Shown: piece after piece, positions 30,282 through 39,671 of the stretch
Layout: the number at the start of each line of letters is the position of its first letter
How positions within the stretch are numbered: position 1 is the stretch's first letter
Source of the DNA: Noviherbaspirillum massiliense JC206
GTDB lineage: Bacteria; Pseudomonadota; Gammaproteobacteria; Burkholderiales; Burkholderiaceae_D
NCBI RefSeq assembly: GCF_000312045.1
Contig: NZ_HE978634.1
Location: 3,088,254-3,152,253, forward strand
Direction of reading: 5' to 3'
Length of the DNA stretch: 64,000 nt
The notes under the pieces: model-generated
Told to the model about the DNA's origin: nothing
The model's database searches: none
Seen by the model: the letters and a program-made list of their open reading frames with translations, nothing else
Translations under genes and position numbers: made by a program

Positions 30282-30482
30282 CGGCCCCTTCTTCTCGCAT
30301 TTTTTTGCAGGATTGCGAGCCCATTGGCCCTGAGCATTATCCATTTATCGGGCCTCGCGGTCACCACATCTGACCGCCTATCGACATGACCGCCGTACCG
30401 CTGGCGACGCGCCAGACGCATTTGACGACGATCCTGCCGTGCCGGGACAAGAGCAGAATTCTTTATTGGCATTGGAGGTAGT

Positions 30483-32339
30483 ATGAATCAGCCCCTTATG
30501 GGTGGTGTTGCAGCAGTGAACCCACCTTCCTACGTTAAACAGCAAAAACTGATCAACTGGGTAGGCGAAATCGCCGCGCTTACCAAGCCGGACCGCATCT
30601 ACTGGTGTGACGGCTCCCAGGAAGAATACGATCGCCTGTGTGCCCAGATGGTCGCTGCAGGCACCATGAAAAAGCTGAACGAAGCCAAGCGCCCGAACAG
30701 CTATCTCGCCTGCTCCGACCCGTCCGACGTCGCACGCGTGGAAGACCGCACCTTCATCTGCTCGCAAAAGCAGGAAGACGCCGGCCCGACCAACAACTGG
30801 ATGGCTCCGGCCGAAATGCGCGCCACCCTGAACGGCCTGTTCGACGGCTGCATGCGCGGCCGCACCATGTATGTGGTGCCGTTCTCCATGGGCCCGCTCG
30901 GCTCGCCGATCGCCCACATCGGCGTCGAGCTGTCCGACTCCCCCTACGTCGCCGTCAACATGCGCATCATGACCCGCATGGGCAAGGCTGTGTATGACGT
31001 GCTCGGCACCGACGGTGAATTCGTCCCCTGTGTGCACACGGTCGGCAAGCCGCTGGCTGCCGGCGAGAAGGATGTGGCTTGGCCGTGCAATCCGACCAAG
31101 TACATCGTCCACTATCCCGAAACCCGCGAAATCTGGTCCTTCGGTTCCGGTTACGGCGGCAATGCGCTGCTCGGCAAGAAATGCTTCGCGCTGCGCATCG
31201 CTTCCACCATGGGCCGCGATCAGGGCTGGCTGGCCGAGCACATGCTGATCCTCGGTGTCGAGTCTCCGGAAGGCAAGAAGCACTATGTCGCCGCCGCTTT
31301 CCCGTCCGCCTGCGGCAAGACCAACTTCGCGATGCTGATCCCGCCGAAAGCCTTCAACGGCTGGAAAGTCACCACCATCGGCGACGACATCGCCTGGATC
31401 AAGCCTGGCAAGGATGGCCGCCTGTATGCGATCAACCCGGAAGCCGGCTACTTCGGCGTGGCCCCCGGCACCAATACCGCGACCAACTCCAACTGCATGG
31501 CTTCGCTCGGCGCCAACACCATCTTCACCAACGTCGCGCTGACCGACGACGGCGATGTCTGGTGGGAAGGCATGACCAAGGAAGCCCCGGCACACCTGAT
31601 CGACTGGCAGGGCAAGGACTGGACGCCGCAGATCGCCAAGGAAACCGGCCGCAAAGCCGCGCACCCGAACGCCCGCTTCACCGTGGCCGCAACCCAGAAC
31701 CCGGTAATCGATCCGGCCTGGGACGATCCGGCCGGCGTGCCGATTTCGGCCTTCATCTTCGGTGGCCGCCGCTCCACCACCGTGCCGCTGGTGACCGAGG
31801 CGCGCAACTGGGTCGAAGGCGTCTACATGGCTGCGACCATGGGCTCCGAGACGACTGCCGCCGCAACCGGCCAGCAGGGTGTGGTACGCCGCGACCCGTT
31901 CGCGATGCTGCCCTTTACCGGCTACAACATGAGCGATTACTTCCAGCACTGGCTCAACATGGGCAAGAAGATCGCCGCCTCATCCGCTGAATTGCCGAAG
32001 ATCTATTGCGTGAACTGGTTCCGCACGGATGAAAACGGCAAGTTCGTCTGGCCGGGTTTCGGCGACAACATGCGCGTGCTGAAGTGGATGCTGGACCGCA
32101 TCGAAGGCAAGGCTGGCGGTGTCGAGCATGTGTTCGGCATCACCCCGCGCTTCGAAGACCTGAAGTGGGATGGCATCGACTTCACCCGCGAACAGTTCGA
32201 CCGGATCACGTCCATCGACAAGGCAGCGTGGCAGGCGGAACTGAAACTGCATGCGGAACTGTTCGACAAGCTGAAACACAACCTGCCGACGGAACTGGTA
32301 TCGACCAAGGCGGAACTGGAGAAGCGACTGGCAGCCTGA
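30483..32339 (+). CDS. pckG: phosphoenolpyruvate carboxykinase (GTP)
   Basis: PEPCK converts oxaloacetate and GTP to phosphoenolpyruvate, GDP and CO2 in gluconeogenesis. The 618-residue length is typical for the GTP-dependent class. The phosphate-binding loop with the reactive cysteine is [13 protein letters not shown] (around residue 277), followed by the metal-binding GDDIAWI. The guanine-binding region contains [13 protein letters not shown] good ribosome binding site (GGAGG) precedes the ATG. Transcribed alone, ending in a bidirectional terminator. Confidence 0.97.
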   Translation: MNQPLMGGVAAVNPPSYVKQQKLINWVGEIAALTKPDRIYWCDGSQEEYDRLCAQMVAAGTMKKLNEAKRPNSYLACSDPSDVARVEDRTFICSQKQEDAGPTNNWMAPAEMRATLNGLFDGCMRGRTMYVVPFSMGPLGSPIAHIGVELSDSPYVAVNMRIMTRMGKAVYDVLGTDGEFVPCVHTVGKPLAAGEKDVAWPCNPTKYIVHYPETREIWSFGSGYGGNALLGKKCFALRIASTMGRDQGWLAEHMLILGVESPEGKKHYVAAAFPSACGKTNFAMLIPPKAFNGWKVTTIGDDIAWIKPGKDGRLYAINPEAGYFGVAPGTNTATNSNCMASLGANTIFTNVALTDDGDVWWEGMTKEAPAHLIDWQGKDWTPQIAKETGRKAAHPNARFTVAATQNPVIDPAWDDPAGVPISAFIFGGRRSTTVPLVTEARNWVEGVYMAATMGSETTAAATGQQGVVRRDPFAMLPFTGYNMSDYFQHWLNMGKKIAASSAELPKIYCVNWFRTDENGKFVWPGFGDNMRVLKWMLDRIEGKAGGVEHVFGITPRFEDLKWDGIDFTREQFDRITSIDKAAWQAELKLHAELFDKLKHNLPTELVSTKAELEKRLAA

Positions 32340-32395
32340 TGCAGGAACGCGCCTCCGCGCATTGCAGCACGGGGGTGGAGGAGACAATATAAAAA

Positions 32396-32425
32396 AGCGC
32401 GGCAGGGCAACCTGACCGCGCTTTT
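32396..32425. terminator. bidirectional terminator between pckG and the TRAP permease gene
   Basis: AGCGCGG (32396-32402) pairs with CCGCGCT (32416-32422). The stem continues with CAGG/CCTG after a one-base bulge and a GCAA tetraloop. T residues follow on the plus strand and a six-A run precedes it, so it can serve both convergent genes. Confidence 0.75.
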
Positions 32426-32482
32426 CATTTTCCGGCCGGCCGAAGCAGAGTGTAGGCTACCTCTGCCACGGACAGCGCCGGC

Positions 32483-35065
32483 TCACCGGTACAGGACTTC
32501 AGGCAGCCACAGGCCGATTCCCGGGAACATGTAGAGCAATACCAGTGCAATGATCTGGATCGCCATGAAGGGCATCATGCCGACAAAGATCTGGTTCAGC
32601 GTCACATGCGGCGGCGCCACGCCTTTCAGGTAAAAGGCCGACATCGCCACCGGTGGCGACAGGAAAGCGGTCTGCAGGTTGAGCGCCACCAGCAGGCCGA
32701 AGAACAGCGGGTCGATGTTGAAGTGGGCCAGCAGCGGCACGAAGATCGGCATGAAGATCACGATGATCTCGGTCCACTCCAACGGCCAGCCGAGCAGGAA
32801 GATGATGACCTGGGCCAGGATCATGAACTGCACCGGCGTCAGCTCCATCGACTTTACCCATGCGTTGACGATTTCCTGGCCGCCAAGCAGGGCAAAGGCG
32901 GCGGAGAAAATGCTCGAGCCGACGAACAGCCAGCACACCATGGCGCTGGTTTTTGCCGTCAGCAGCACCGATTCCTTCAGCACTGAGTAATTCAGCCTGC
33001 GGTAGGCCGCAGCCAGCAGCAGTCCGCCGAGCGAGCCCATCGCCGCCGCTTCGCTCGGCGTGGCAAGGCCGAACACGATCGTGCCGAGCACCGCGAGTAT
33101 CAGCAGGGCAAGCGGGAAGAACGAACCAAGCAGCATCTTGAATACCTCGAGCCGCGCGAAACTGAGGAAGGCATAGAGAACCAGGAGGGCGGCCAGCCCG
33201 ATGCCGAAGGCGATCCAGTAGGCTTGCGGCGCAGGCTGAGCATTTGCTGCCGCCTCCGGTGCGCCGGCAGCGGCCCCGCTCGGATCCTTGCCGTCGGATG
33301 TCTGCTCCGTTGCGGCATCGGCCTTCGCTGAACCTTCAGCGGGAGGCTCGGCCAGGCCCCCGCCTTCTGCCGGAGGTTCCGCCAAGCTGCCATCGGCCGG
33401 TGGCTCGGATAGTCCGCCATCCTGCTGCGCATCCGGCTCCTGTGCCCCGACACCCATTTCCACCAGACCGCTTTCCGCATGTTCCGCAGGTGCGGTCACG
33501 ATGCGGTAAGTGAACCCCATCACGAGTGCAAATGCGAGTGCCGGCAGCAGCGCGATGCCGAGCTGGGACAGCAGGGTGGGCATCGGTACCGCGGCATTGC
33601 GTCGGCCCTTGAGGGCGCCGAGCAGGCCGGCGACGGCGTTGCGGCTGCCGCCACTGCGCATGATCGTATCGGCATGGGTTGGCAGCTTCACTTCCCGTTC
33701 CGCGGCGGAAAGCGGCGGCGCGGCCTCGGGCTTGAGCTTGGTGACGATGATGACATAGGCGACATACAGCGCCGCCAGCATGATGCCCGGGAAGAATGCG
33801 CCCGCATACAGCTTCACTACCGACACGCCGGCAGTGGCGCCATAGACGATGAGCAGCACCGAGGGCGGGATGAGGATGCCGAGGCAGCCGCCGGCGGTAA
33901 TCGCGCCGGCCGACAGCCGGATGCTGTAGCCGGCCTTCAGCATGGCGGGAAAGGCAAGCAGGCCCATCAGCGTGACGACGGCGCCGACGATGCCGGTGGC
34001 AGTGGCAAAGATGGCGCAGGTGACGATGGTGGCGACGGCCAGCGAGCCGGGCATCCTCGCCATCGCCAGGTGCAGGCTCTTGAACAGCCGGTCGATCAGG
34101 TTGGCGCGTTCGACCAGGTAGCCCATGAAGACGAACAGCGGCACCGAGATCAGCACATCGTTGGACATGACCGAATATGCACGCTGCACCATCAGGTCGA
34201 GCGTCTGCTGCACCGCGATGTCGGGATTGACGCTGCGGTAGGCGAACCAGGTAAACATGACGCCCATGCCCATCAGCGTGAACGCGGTCGGAAAGCCGAG
34301 CATGATGGCCACCACGATCAGCGCCAGCATCAAGAGGCCGAGGTGGCCGTTGGTCATCTCCGAAGGCGACGGCATCAGCACGAACAGCCCGATCACGATC
34401 AGGACCATGATGCTCAGCCCGAACCAGACTTCCTTTCTCATTTTTTGCCCCCTGTCTTTGTCTGCCACGAGCCGGTCGAGCCGGGCGATATCCTCATCCT
34501 TCACGTGCACCATCTCCTTGAGCTTGTCGACGTCCACTTCCTCGACGTCTTCCTCGCGCGAAGGCCAGTAGCCCTGCTTCAGGCAGATGATGCAGCGCAC
34601 GATCTCGACCAATCCCTGCAGCAGCAGGATGGCGCCGGCGATCGGGATGATCGTCTTGAACGGGTAGATGGGCGGGCCGTCGGCGGTGATGTTGGAATGC
34701 TCGTTGATGGCCCAGGATTCGGCGGCGTACTGATAGCCCGCCCATACCAAGGCAACCACGCCGGGAATGAAGAACAGGATGTAGAGGGCAAGGTCGAGCC
34801 CTGCCTGCAGGCGTGCCGGGAAAAAGCCGTACAGCACGTCGCCGCGCACATGGCCATTTTTCGAGAGTGTATAGGCGCCGGCCATCATGAACAGTGTCCC
34901 GTACAGCATGATCATGGCGTCGAATGCCCACGGATGGGGATTGTTGAGCGCATAGCGCGAAAACACTTCCCATGACACGAGGAAGGTGAGCGCCACGATC
35001 AGCCAGGAAAAGACACGGCCGACCGCAGTGCTGAGTTTGTCGATGAACAGCAAGAGCTTTTGCAT
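32483..35065 (-). CDS. TRAP transporter fused permease DctQM
   Basis: An 860-residue inner-membrane protein joining the small (DctQ, about residues 1-190, four membrane segments) and large (DctM, the rest) TRAP permease subunits. The DctM part shows GFPTAFTLMGMG, the GxAATGxxG-like IFATATGIVGAVVTLMGLLAFP stretch (in pieces) and GCLGILIPPSVLLIVYGATAG. A hydrophilic, proline- and glycine-rich insert lies at about residues 530-610 (33240-33480). It contains repeated EPPAEG units and replaces a loop between membrane segments. The start MQKLLLFID at 35065 excludes a hydrophilic upstream extension. It follows dctP after an internal terminator. Confidence 0.9.
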   Translation of the reverse strand: MQKLLLFIDKLSTAVGRVFSWLIVALTFLVSWEVFSRYALNNPHPWAFDAMIMLYGTLFMMAGAYTLSKNGHVRGDVLYGFFPARLQAGLDLALYILFFIPGVVALVWAGYQYAAESWAINEHSNITADGPPIYPFKTIIPIAGAILLLQGLVEIVRCIICLKQGYWPSREEDVEEVDVDKLKEMVHVKDEDIARLDRLVADKDRGQKMRKEVWFGLSIMVLIVIGLFVLMPSPSEMTNGHLGLLMLALIVVAIMLGFPTAFTLMGMGVMFTWFAYRSVNPDIAVQQTLDLMVQRAYSVMSNDVLISVPLFVFMGYLVERANLIDRLFKSLHLAMARMPGSLAVATIVTCAIFATATGIVGAVVTLMGLLAFPAMLKAGYSIRLSAGAITAGGCLGILIPPSVLLIVYGATAGVSVVKLYAGAFFPGIMLAALYVAYVIIVTKLKPEAAPPLSAAEREVKLPTHADTIMRSGGSRNAVAGLLGALKGRRNAAVPMPTLLSQLGIALLPALAFALVMGFTYRIVTAPAEHAESGLVEMGVGAQEPDAQQDGGLSEPPADGSLAEPPAEGGGLAEPPAEGSAKADAATEQTSDGKDPSGAAAGAPEAAANAQPAPQAYWIAFGIGLAALLVLYAFLSFARLEVFKMLLGSFFPLALLILAVLGTIVFGLATPSEAAAMGSLGGLLLAAAYRRLNYSVLKESVLLTAKTSAMVCWLFVGSSIFSAAFALLGGQEIVNAWVKSMELTPVQFMILAQVIIFLLGWPLEWTEIIVIFMPIFVPLLAHFNIDPLFFGLLVALNLQTAFLSPPVAMSAFYLKGVAPPHVTLNQIFVGMMPFMAIQIIALVLLYMFPGIGLWLPEVLYR

Positions 35066-35174
35066 GATGGAAGATCCCCTGGATTGATACGAGGCGGCAT
35101 GCCGGCCGCCGTATCGACATGGCTGTCTGTCGGCATTGCGGCATTCATGCTCTGCGCGGCCTGTTTCCGCCTCC

Positions 35175-35207
35175 AAAAAAACACCATCCAGGGTGGCTGG
35201 ATGGTGT
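35175..35207 (-). terminator. rho-independent terminator between dctP and dctQM
   Basis: Read on the minus strand, a perfect 10-base stem (35207-35198 with 35190-35181) and a 7-base loop are followed by seven T. It lies 27 bases after the binding-protein stop and 116 bases before the permease start. It would therefore lower permease expression relative to the binding protein. Confidence 0.85.
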
Positions 35208-35233
35208 GTCTTCTTCCGCTATCCTTTTCCGCG

Positions 35234-36400
35234 TCAGGCTTTCTTCGGGGAAGTCTTCTTGCTGCCGAAATAGTGGTTGTAGGCCATGCGGCGGTTGACG
35301 TTCGTATCCATGTCCCAGCGGGTGGCGCGTTCGGCAAAGCGGCGCTGCGATTCCAGGATTTCCTTGAACAGCGGATTTTCCTCCGCCTTCTTCTGCACCA
35401 CCTGGTCGTAAGCTTCGAGCTGCTTTTGCAGCACCGCATCCGGGGTCTTGTAGAACTTCACATTGTCCTTGGTCTGCATCTCGAGGTAATCCTTCGAGTA
35501 GCGGTCGATCGCTTTCCAGGCCATGTCGGCGGACGCGGCTTCGGCGGCGTTATCCAGAATGGCGCGCAGCTTGCCCGGCAGGGCGTCGTACTTGGCCTTG
35601 TTGTACAAGACCTCGAACTGTTCCGCGTTCTGGTGATAGCTCTGCAGCATGCATACCTTGGACACGTCAGGGAAGCCGAGCACGCGATCGGAACTGGCAT
35701 TATTGAATTCCGCCGCGTCGAGCAGGCCGCGGTCCATCGCCGGCACGATTTCGCCGCCGGGCAGCGCATTCACTGCCGCGCCCAGGCCGGTGAATACGTC
35801 GATCGAGATGCCTACGGTACGGAACTTGAGGCCCTTCATGTCTTCGGGCTTGGTGATCGGCTTCTTGAACCAGCCCAGCGGCTGGGTCGGCATCGGCCCA
35901 TACGGGAAGGACACGACATTGGCGCCGATCGCCTGATAGACCTTCTGCAGCAATTCCTTTCCGCCGCCATACTTGTGCCAGGCCAGCAGCATGTTGGCAT
36001 CCATGCCAAAGCCCGGGCCCGATCCCCACAGGGCAAGCGCTTGGTTCTTGCCATAGTGGTACACCATCACCCCATGACCGCCGTCCAGCGTGCCTTTCGA
36101 AACCGCTTCCAGCAGCCCGAAAGCCGGCACCACGGCGCCGGCCGGCAATACCTCGATCTTGAGTTCGCCGCCGGTCATGTCATTGACCTTCTTCGCGTAG
36201 TCGAGCGCGTATTCGTGGAAGATATCCTTGCTGGGCCAAGTGCTCTGGAAGCGCAACTGGGTCGGGGTCTGCGCGGTCGCAATCATCGGGAAGCTCAGCG
36301 CCGTGGCCGTGCCGGCGGCAGCCTTGCCGATAAAGCGTCGGCGGGAAGGGGCGGGGCGCTCGCTTGCGCGGTCCGCGGCTTTTCCAGTCTTTTTCATCAT
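35234..36400 (-). CDS. TRAP transporter substrate-binding protein (DctP family)
   Basis: A 388-residue periplasmic binding protein with a twin-arginine signal (SRRRFIGKAAAGTATALSF). The mature part has QLRFQSTWPSKDIFHEYA and MKGLKFRTVGISIDVFTGLG. Its arginine (the RTVG region) is the ligand-carboxylate-binding residue of DctP proteins, followed by AAEFNNASSDRVLG. Similarity to proteins that bind keto- or hydroxy-acids (for example the TakP type) is likely, but the ligand is not readable. It is first in the TRAP operon. Confidence 0.92.
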   Translation of the reverse strand: MMKKTGKAADRASERPAPSRRRFIGKAAAGTATALSFPMIATAQTPTQLRFQSTWPSKDIFHEYALDYAKKVNDMTGGELKIEVLPAGAVVPAFGLLEAVSKGTLDGGHGVMVYHYGKNQALALWGSGPGFGMDANMLLAWHKYGGGKELLQKVYQAIGANVVSFPYGPMPTQPLGWFKKPITKPEDMKGLKFRTVGISIDVFTGLGAAVNALPGGEIVPAMDRGLLDAAEFNNASSDRVLGFPDVSKVCMLQSYHQNAEQFEVLYNKAKYDALPGKLRAILDNAAEAASADMAWKAIDRYSKDYLEMQTKDNVKFYKTPDAVLQKQLEAYDQVVQKKAEENPLFKEILESQRRFAERATRWDMDTNVNRRMAYNHYFGSKKTSPKKA

Positions 36401-36821
36401 TTGTCTCCTAGTATGGTTTTGATAGTTTGATTATCGTCGTCCGTTTAAATGCACCTTCTTTTGATGGATGACAAAAGGACAACGTTGCAAGAATGCGCTT
36501 CTGGTTTTTCAAGTCAAGCCGCGGCGCAGCATTTTGGTGCAGGCACCGATATTGCTCGAAGGACAGGAAGAAAGGGCAGGAAACGGGGAGCGGGCAAGCA
36601 AGGAATTCGTACGCCTGCCGCCTGTTTTTATGCAATATAAAAAAGAAGTGGATACTTACAGCAGAGTGGCTTACCTGCGTTCGCATGAAATGCGTCGGGA
36701 TGACGGCTGCCGGTCAAATAACGCTCCGGCATCCCGGCCAATGTCAGCGCAGCCCCCAAAGGTGCGCTTGCCAGCCAATGCCATTTTGTCTACCGTTCTC
36801 AATTTTTACGAGGAAGCTCTT
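36401..36821. other. intergenic stretch between dctP and the DUF808 gene
   Basis: About 420 bases between divergent genes, expected to hold both promoters. The DUF808 frame is open back to 36468, but that extension is not protein-like. A good GAGGAAG site (36810-36816) marks the DUF808 start. No clear operator palindrome is seen. Confidence 0.35.
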
Positions 36822-37763
36822 ATGGCCGCAAGCAGCCTGTTGGCGCTGATCGATGACATCGCAAGCCTCCTGGACGATGTTTCCGTGCTGACCAAGGTCG
36901 CCGCCAAGAAAACCACCGGCGTCCTTGGCGACGATCTTGCCCTGAATGCGCAACAGGTGACGGGCGTGCAGGCCGACCGTGAATTGCCGGTGGTGCTGGC
37001 GGTCGCCAAAGGCTCCCTCAAGAACAAGCTGATTCTCGTGCCGGCGGCGCTTGCCATCAGCGCCTTTGCCCCGTGGGCGGTAACGCCGCTGCTGATGCTG
37101 GGCGGCGCCTTCCTCTGCTACGAAGGCTTTGAAAAGCTGGCGCACAAGTTTTTGCACAATCAGGAAGACGATGAAACGCGCCATGTCGAGCGGGTGGAAG
37201 CGCTGGCCGACCCCAAGGTCGACGTGCTCGCCTTCGAACAGGAGAAGGTGAAGGGCGCCATCCGCACCGACTTCATCCTGTCCGCCGAAATCATCGCCAT
37301 CACCCTGGGCGCCGTGGCGAACGCATCCTTTGCTGTTCAGGTCGCGGTCATGGCGGGTGTCGCCCTGCTCATGACGATTGGCGTCTACGGCGTGGTAGCC
37401 GGCATCGTCAAACTGGATGACGCCGGCCTTTACCTGAGCCGCAAGGAGGGCCGCGTCCAGCGCAGCCTCGGCAGAGCCATCCTGCGCGCCGCGCCTTACA
37501 TGATGAAGAGCCTGTCCGTCCTGGGCACGGCAGCGATGTTCATGGTGGGCGGCGGCATCCTGATGCATGGCATACCCGCCGCCCATGAATTCCCCGAACA
37601 CCTGGCGCAGGAAGCCGCCGCCATTCCGGGCATCGGCGGCATGCTGCACGCCCTGGCGCCGGTACTGCTCAATGCCGTCGCCGGCATTGTCGCCGGCGCA
37701 CTGGTGTTGGCGGGCGTAAGCATCGTCGGCCGCGTTTTCCGGGCGGTGAGAGCACAGTCATGA
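36822..37763 (+). CDS. DUF808 family membrane protein (YedI-like)
   Basis: A 313-residue inner-membrane protein. The family start AASSLLALIDDIASLLDDV is followed by AAKKTTGVLGDDLALNAQQV. The membrane part contains LILVPAALAISAFAPW, LLMLGGAFLCYEGFEKL and a C-terminal hydrophobic hairpin. Function unknown. GAGGAAG precedes the ATG at a good distance, which fixes the start. Confidence 0.9.
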   Translation: MAASSLLALIDDIASLLDDVSVLTKVAAKKTTGVLGDDLALNAQQVTGVQADRELPVVLAVAKGSLKNKLILVPAALAISAFAPWAVTPLLMLGGAFLCYEGFEKLAHKFLHNQEDDETRHVERVEALADPKVDVLAFEQEKVKGAIRTDFILSAEIIAITLGAVANASFAVQVAVMAGVALLMTIGVYGVVAGIVKLDDAGLYLSRKEGRVQRSLGRAILRAAPYMMKSLSVLGTAAMFMVGGGILMHGIPAAHEFPEHLAQEAAAIPGIGGMLHALAPVLLNAVAGIVAGALVLAGVSIVGRVFRAVRAQS

Positions 37764-37810
37764 AAGGCGCGGACAAGCTGTTCCGTCATCCCTTGCCGGG
37801 AATTCCGAAA

Positions 37811-37837
37811 AAAAAAGCGCGCCAAGGCGCGTTTTTT
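37811..37837. terminator. bidirectional terminator
   Basis: CGCGCC (37818-37823) pairs with GGCGCG (37826-37831). Six T follow on the right and nine A precede on the left. It serves the convergent DUF808 and outer-membrane protein genes. Confidence 0.8.
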
Positions 37838-37854
37838 GCCTAGGCCGGCCCCGG

Positions 37855-38382
37855 TCAGAACCGGTATTTCACGCCGACCGAGACATTGGTCGACCGGTAA
37901 TTCTCGTCCAGCATGTCATAGCGATAACGCTCGACTTCGCCGCGCAGCATGAGATTGCGCTGAATTTCATAGTCGAAGCCCATGCCGAAGAACGCCCCGG
38001 CCGCGCGCTCGCCCCGGCCCCGGGCATCGGCATCCGCGCCGGCAAGGTTCAGCCCGAAACGCGCGAAGCCCGACCAATCCTTGGCAAAAGGCAGGAAGCC
38101 GAGCGCATGCAGCCCGACGCCGCCCCTGATGCCGGTTGAGAAAACGCCTGCCGAATACGGATCGGCCCGGCCTAGGTCGAAATACACCATTTCGGTGGCA
38201 AAACTGGGGGTGAAGCGGTATCCGGCGTGTACCTTGAACCCGGTACTGTTGCCGCTGCAGTGAGGCATGCCGGCGCAATCCGAAAAGACGTTGCGGCCCA
38301 TGGAAGCGCCGGCGTAGTAAGCCTGTGCGAAGGATGCGGAAGACGCGGCGAACAGGGCAGCGCCGAAGAGGAATTTTTTCAT
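37855..38382 (-). CDS. outer-membrane beta-barrel protein
   Basis: A 175-residue protein with a clean signal peptide (FLFGAALFAASSASFAQA) and alternating hydrophobic strands (YYAGASMGRNVF, GFKVHAGYRFTPSFATEMVYF, then a final NVSVGVKYRF). The terminal phenylalanine is the BAM recognition signal. This fits an OmpA-like or OmpW-like eight-stranded barrel. One cysteine pair (CAGMPHC) lies in the first loop. It diverges from the aryl polyene cluster across 339 bases and might be related to it, but no evidence requires this. Confidence 0.82.
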   Translation of the reverse strand: MKKFLFGAALFAASSASFAQAYYAGASMGRNVFSDCAGMPHCSGNSTGFKVHAGYRFTPSFATEMVYFDLGRADPYSAGVFSTGIRGGVGLHALGFLPFAKDWSGFARFGLNLAGADADARGRGERAAGAFFGMGFDYEIQRNLMLRGEVERYRYDMLDENYRSTNVSVGVKYRF

Positions 38383-38659
38383 GATGGTTCAGGAAAAAAA
38401 TGCTGCGCCGGAGAACGGCCGGTTGTCGGTAATTCAATTATAGGGAGGCAAAAAGGCCGCAATCCTATTTGTCCCAACATTTCGGATAAAAATCTTTCAA
38501 GTGAGGGCTTGCTAGGACGCCGGGCGCGATAAGTTCGAGAATCGGGTGTTGTATTCCGGTGTCGGTTTCATGTCAGAGCAGGGCCGACGCCGACGCCGAA
38601 AAATGTTGAGCGGATTCGTTGCGGACTGGTACCATACACGTCCATTGAAAACATTTGCC

Positions 38660-38692
38660 GGCGGTTGCCAACAAATTGGCGCAACAACCGCC
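38660..38692 (+). promoter_or_regulatory. leader hairpin upstream of the ACP gene
   Basis: GGCGGTTG (38660-38667) pairs with CAACCGCC (38685-38692). An inner CCA..TGG pair can form in the loop. A TGTTTTC stretch follows, so the structure is terminator-like. It ends 29 bases before the first ATG of the aryl polyene operon and could act in attenuation. No leader peptide is visible. Confidence 0.4.
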
Positions 38693-38721
38693 TGTTTTCA
38701 TTCCCATAGCAAGCAAACAAC

Positions 38722-39006
38722 ATGAAGTCTGAAAATACAGCGGTATATGATCTGGGCCTGCAGAAAGAGGTCGCGGAACTGATTGTGCAGGCGCTCAATC
38801 TGGACGTGGAGCCGGACGCCATCAATCCGGATGATCCGCTATACGGCGACGGTTTGGGGCTGGACTCGATCGACGTACTTGAGGTTGCATTGATGGTATC
38901 CAAGCGTTATGGCTTGCAGCTGAAGGCCAACAACGAAGACAACCATCGCATTTTCAGCTCGCTGCGCAGCCTCACCGAATACATCAGCGCGCAGAGATCC
39001 GCCTGA
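38722..39006 (+). CDS. acyl carrier protein of the aryl polyene cluster
   Basis: A 94-residue carrier protein with the phosphopantetheine attachment Ser49 in GLGLDSIDVLEV. Its C-terminal half (RYGLQLKANNEDNHRIFSSLR) matches ACPs of aryl polyene and xanthomonadin clusters more than fatty-acid AcpP. It would carry the growing polyene chain. It is the first gene of a plus-strand operon that runs at least to 47522; its stop overlaps the next start by one base. A second ACP, present in many aryl polyene clusters, is not found in the window. Confidence 0.9.
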   Translation: MKSENTAVYDLGLQKEVAELIVQALNLDVEPDAINPDDPLYGDGLGLDSIDVLEVALMVSKRYGLQLKANNEDNHRIFSSLRSLTEYISAQRSA

Positions 39007-39641
39007 TGTCGCAGGTGTTTCGGTCCGGCCGGTGGATCGCCGGCATGACGCTGGCAGTCGCTTATGCGCTGCTTGCGCACTACACCAACATCGCGCAAAC
39101 CGAAACCCTGGGCACCGCCGTCGCACTCGCGCCGATCGTGCTGGCCGCGCTTTCGATGGCCTGGCATGCGCGCCACCGGGGCGTCATGCTGTTCCTGTTC
39201 CTCCTCGCCTGCGTTGCCCTGCTGCTCGCATGGCATCCACTGGAACATCATTTCAACCAGATTTACTGGATGGAGCATGCGGGAACGCAGCTCTTCCTCT
39301 GCACCCTGTTCGGACGCACCTTGGGTCCGGGCCGGGAACCGTTGTGCACCAGCTTCGCGAAAACAGTGCATGGCCCGCTCACGCCGGCGCTCGAACGCTA
39401 TACCCGGCAGGTGACGAAGGCATGGGTGGTGTTTTTCAGCCTCATGTCAGCGACCTCGACCGCCATCTTCTTCCTGGCGTCGCTTTCGACCTGGTCGGCC
39501 TTTGCCAATTTCTTCACCGCTCCGCTGATCGGCCTGATGTTCGTCGGCGAGTACCTGGTGAGGCGTCGCCGGCATCCGCACATGCGGCATGCGCACATCC
39601 TGGACGGAGTAAAAGCCTTCTGGAAAGCATCTGCCGGTTAA
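39006..39641 (+). CDS. COG4648-type membrane protein of the aryl polyene cluster
   Basis: A 211-residue inner-membrane protein with about five membrane segments (IAGMTLAVAYALLAHYT, LGTAVALAPIVLAALSMAW, VMLFLFLLACVALLLAW and others). Proteins of this type occur in aryl polyene clusters directly after the ACP; their biochemical role is unknown. The start overlaps the ACP stop by one base, implying coupling. Confidence 0.82.
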   Translation: MSQVFRSGRWIAGMTLAVAYALLAHYTNIAQTETLGTAVALAPIVLAALSMAWHARHRGVMLFLFLLACVALLLAWHPLEHHFNQIYWMEHAGTQLFLCTLFGRTLGPGREPLCTSFAKTVHGPLTPALERYTRQVTKAWVVFFSLMSATSTAIFFLASLSTWSAFANFFTAPLIGLMFVGEYLVRRRRHPHMRHAHILDGVKAFWKASAG

Positions 39642-39671
39642 GCCCGCGTAGCCGCGAATCAAGTCCTCATC

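Noticed and set aside
30378..31949. 523-residue minus-strand frame opposite pckG
   Set aside because: Antisense shadow of pckG with biased composition.
33479..34975. 498-residue plus-strand frame opposite the TRAP permease gene
   Set aside because: Histidine/aspartate/glutamine-rich mirror of membrane-protein codons; no real domain.
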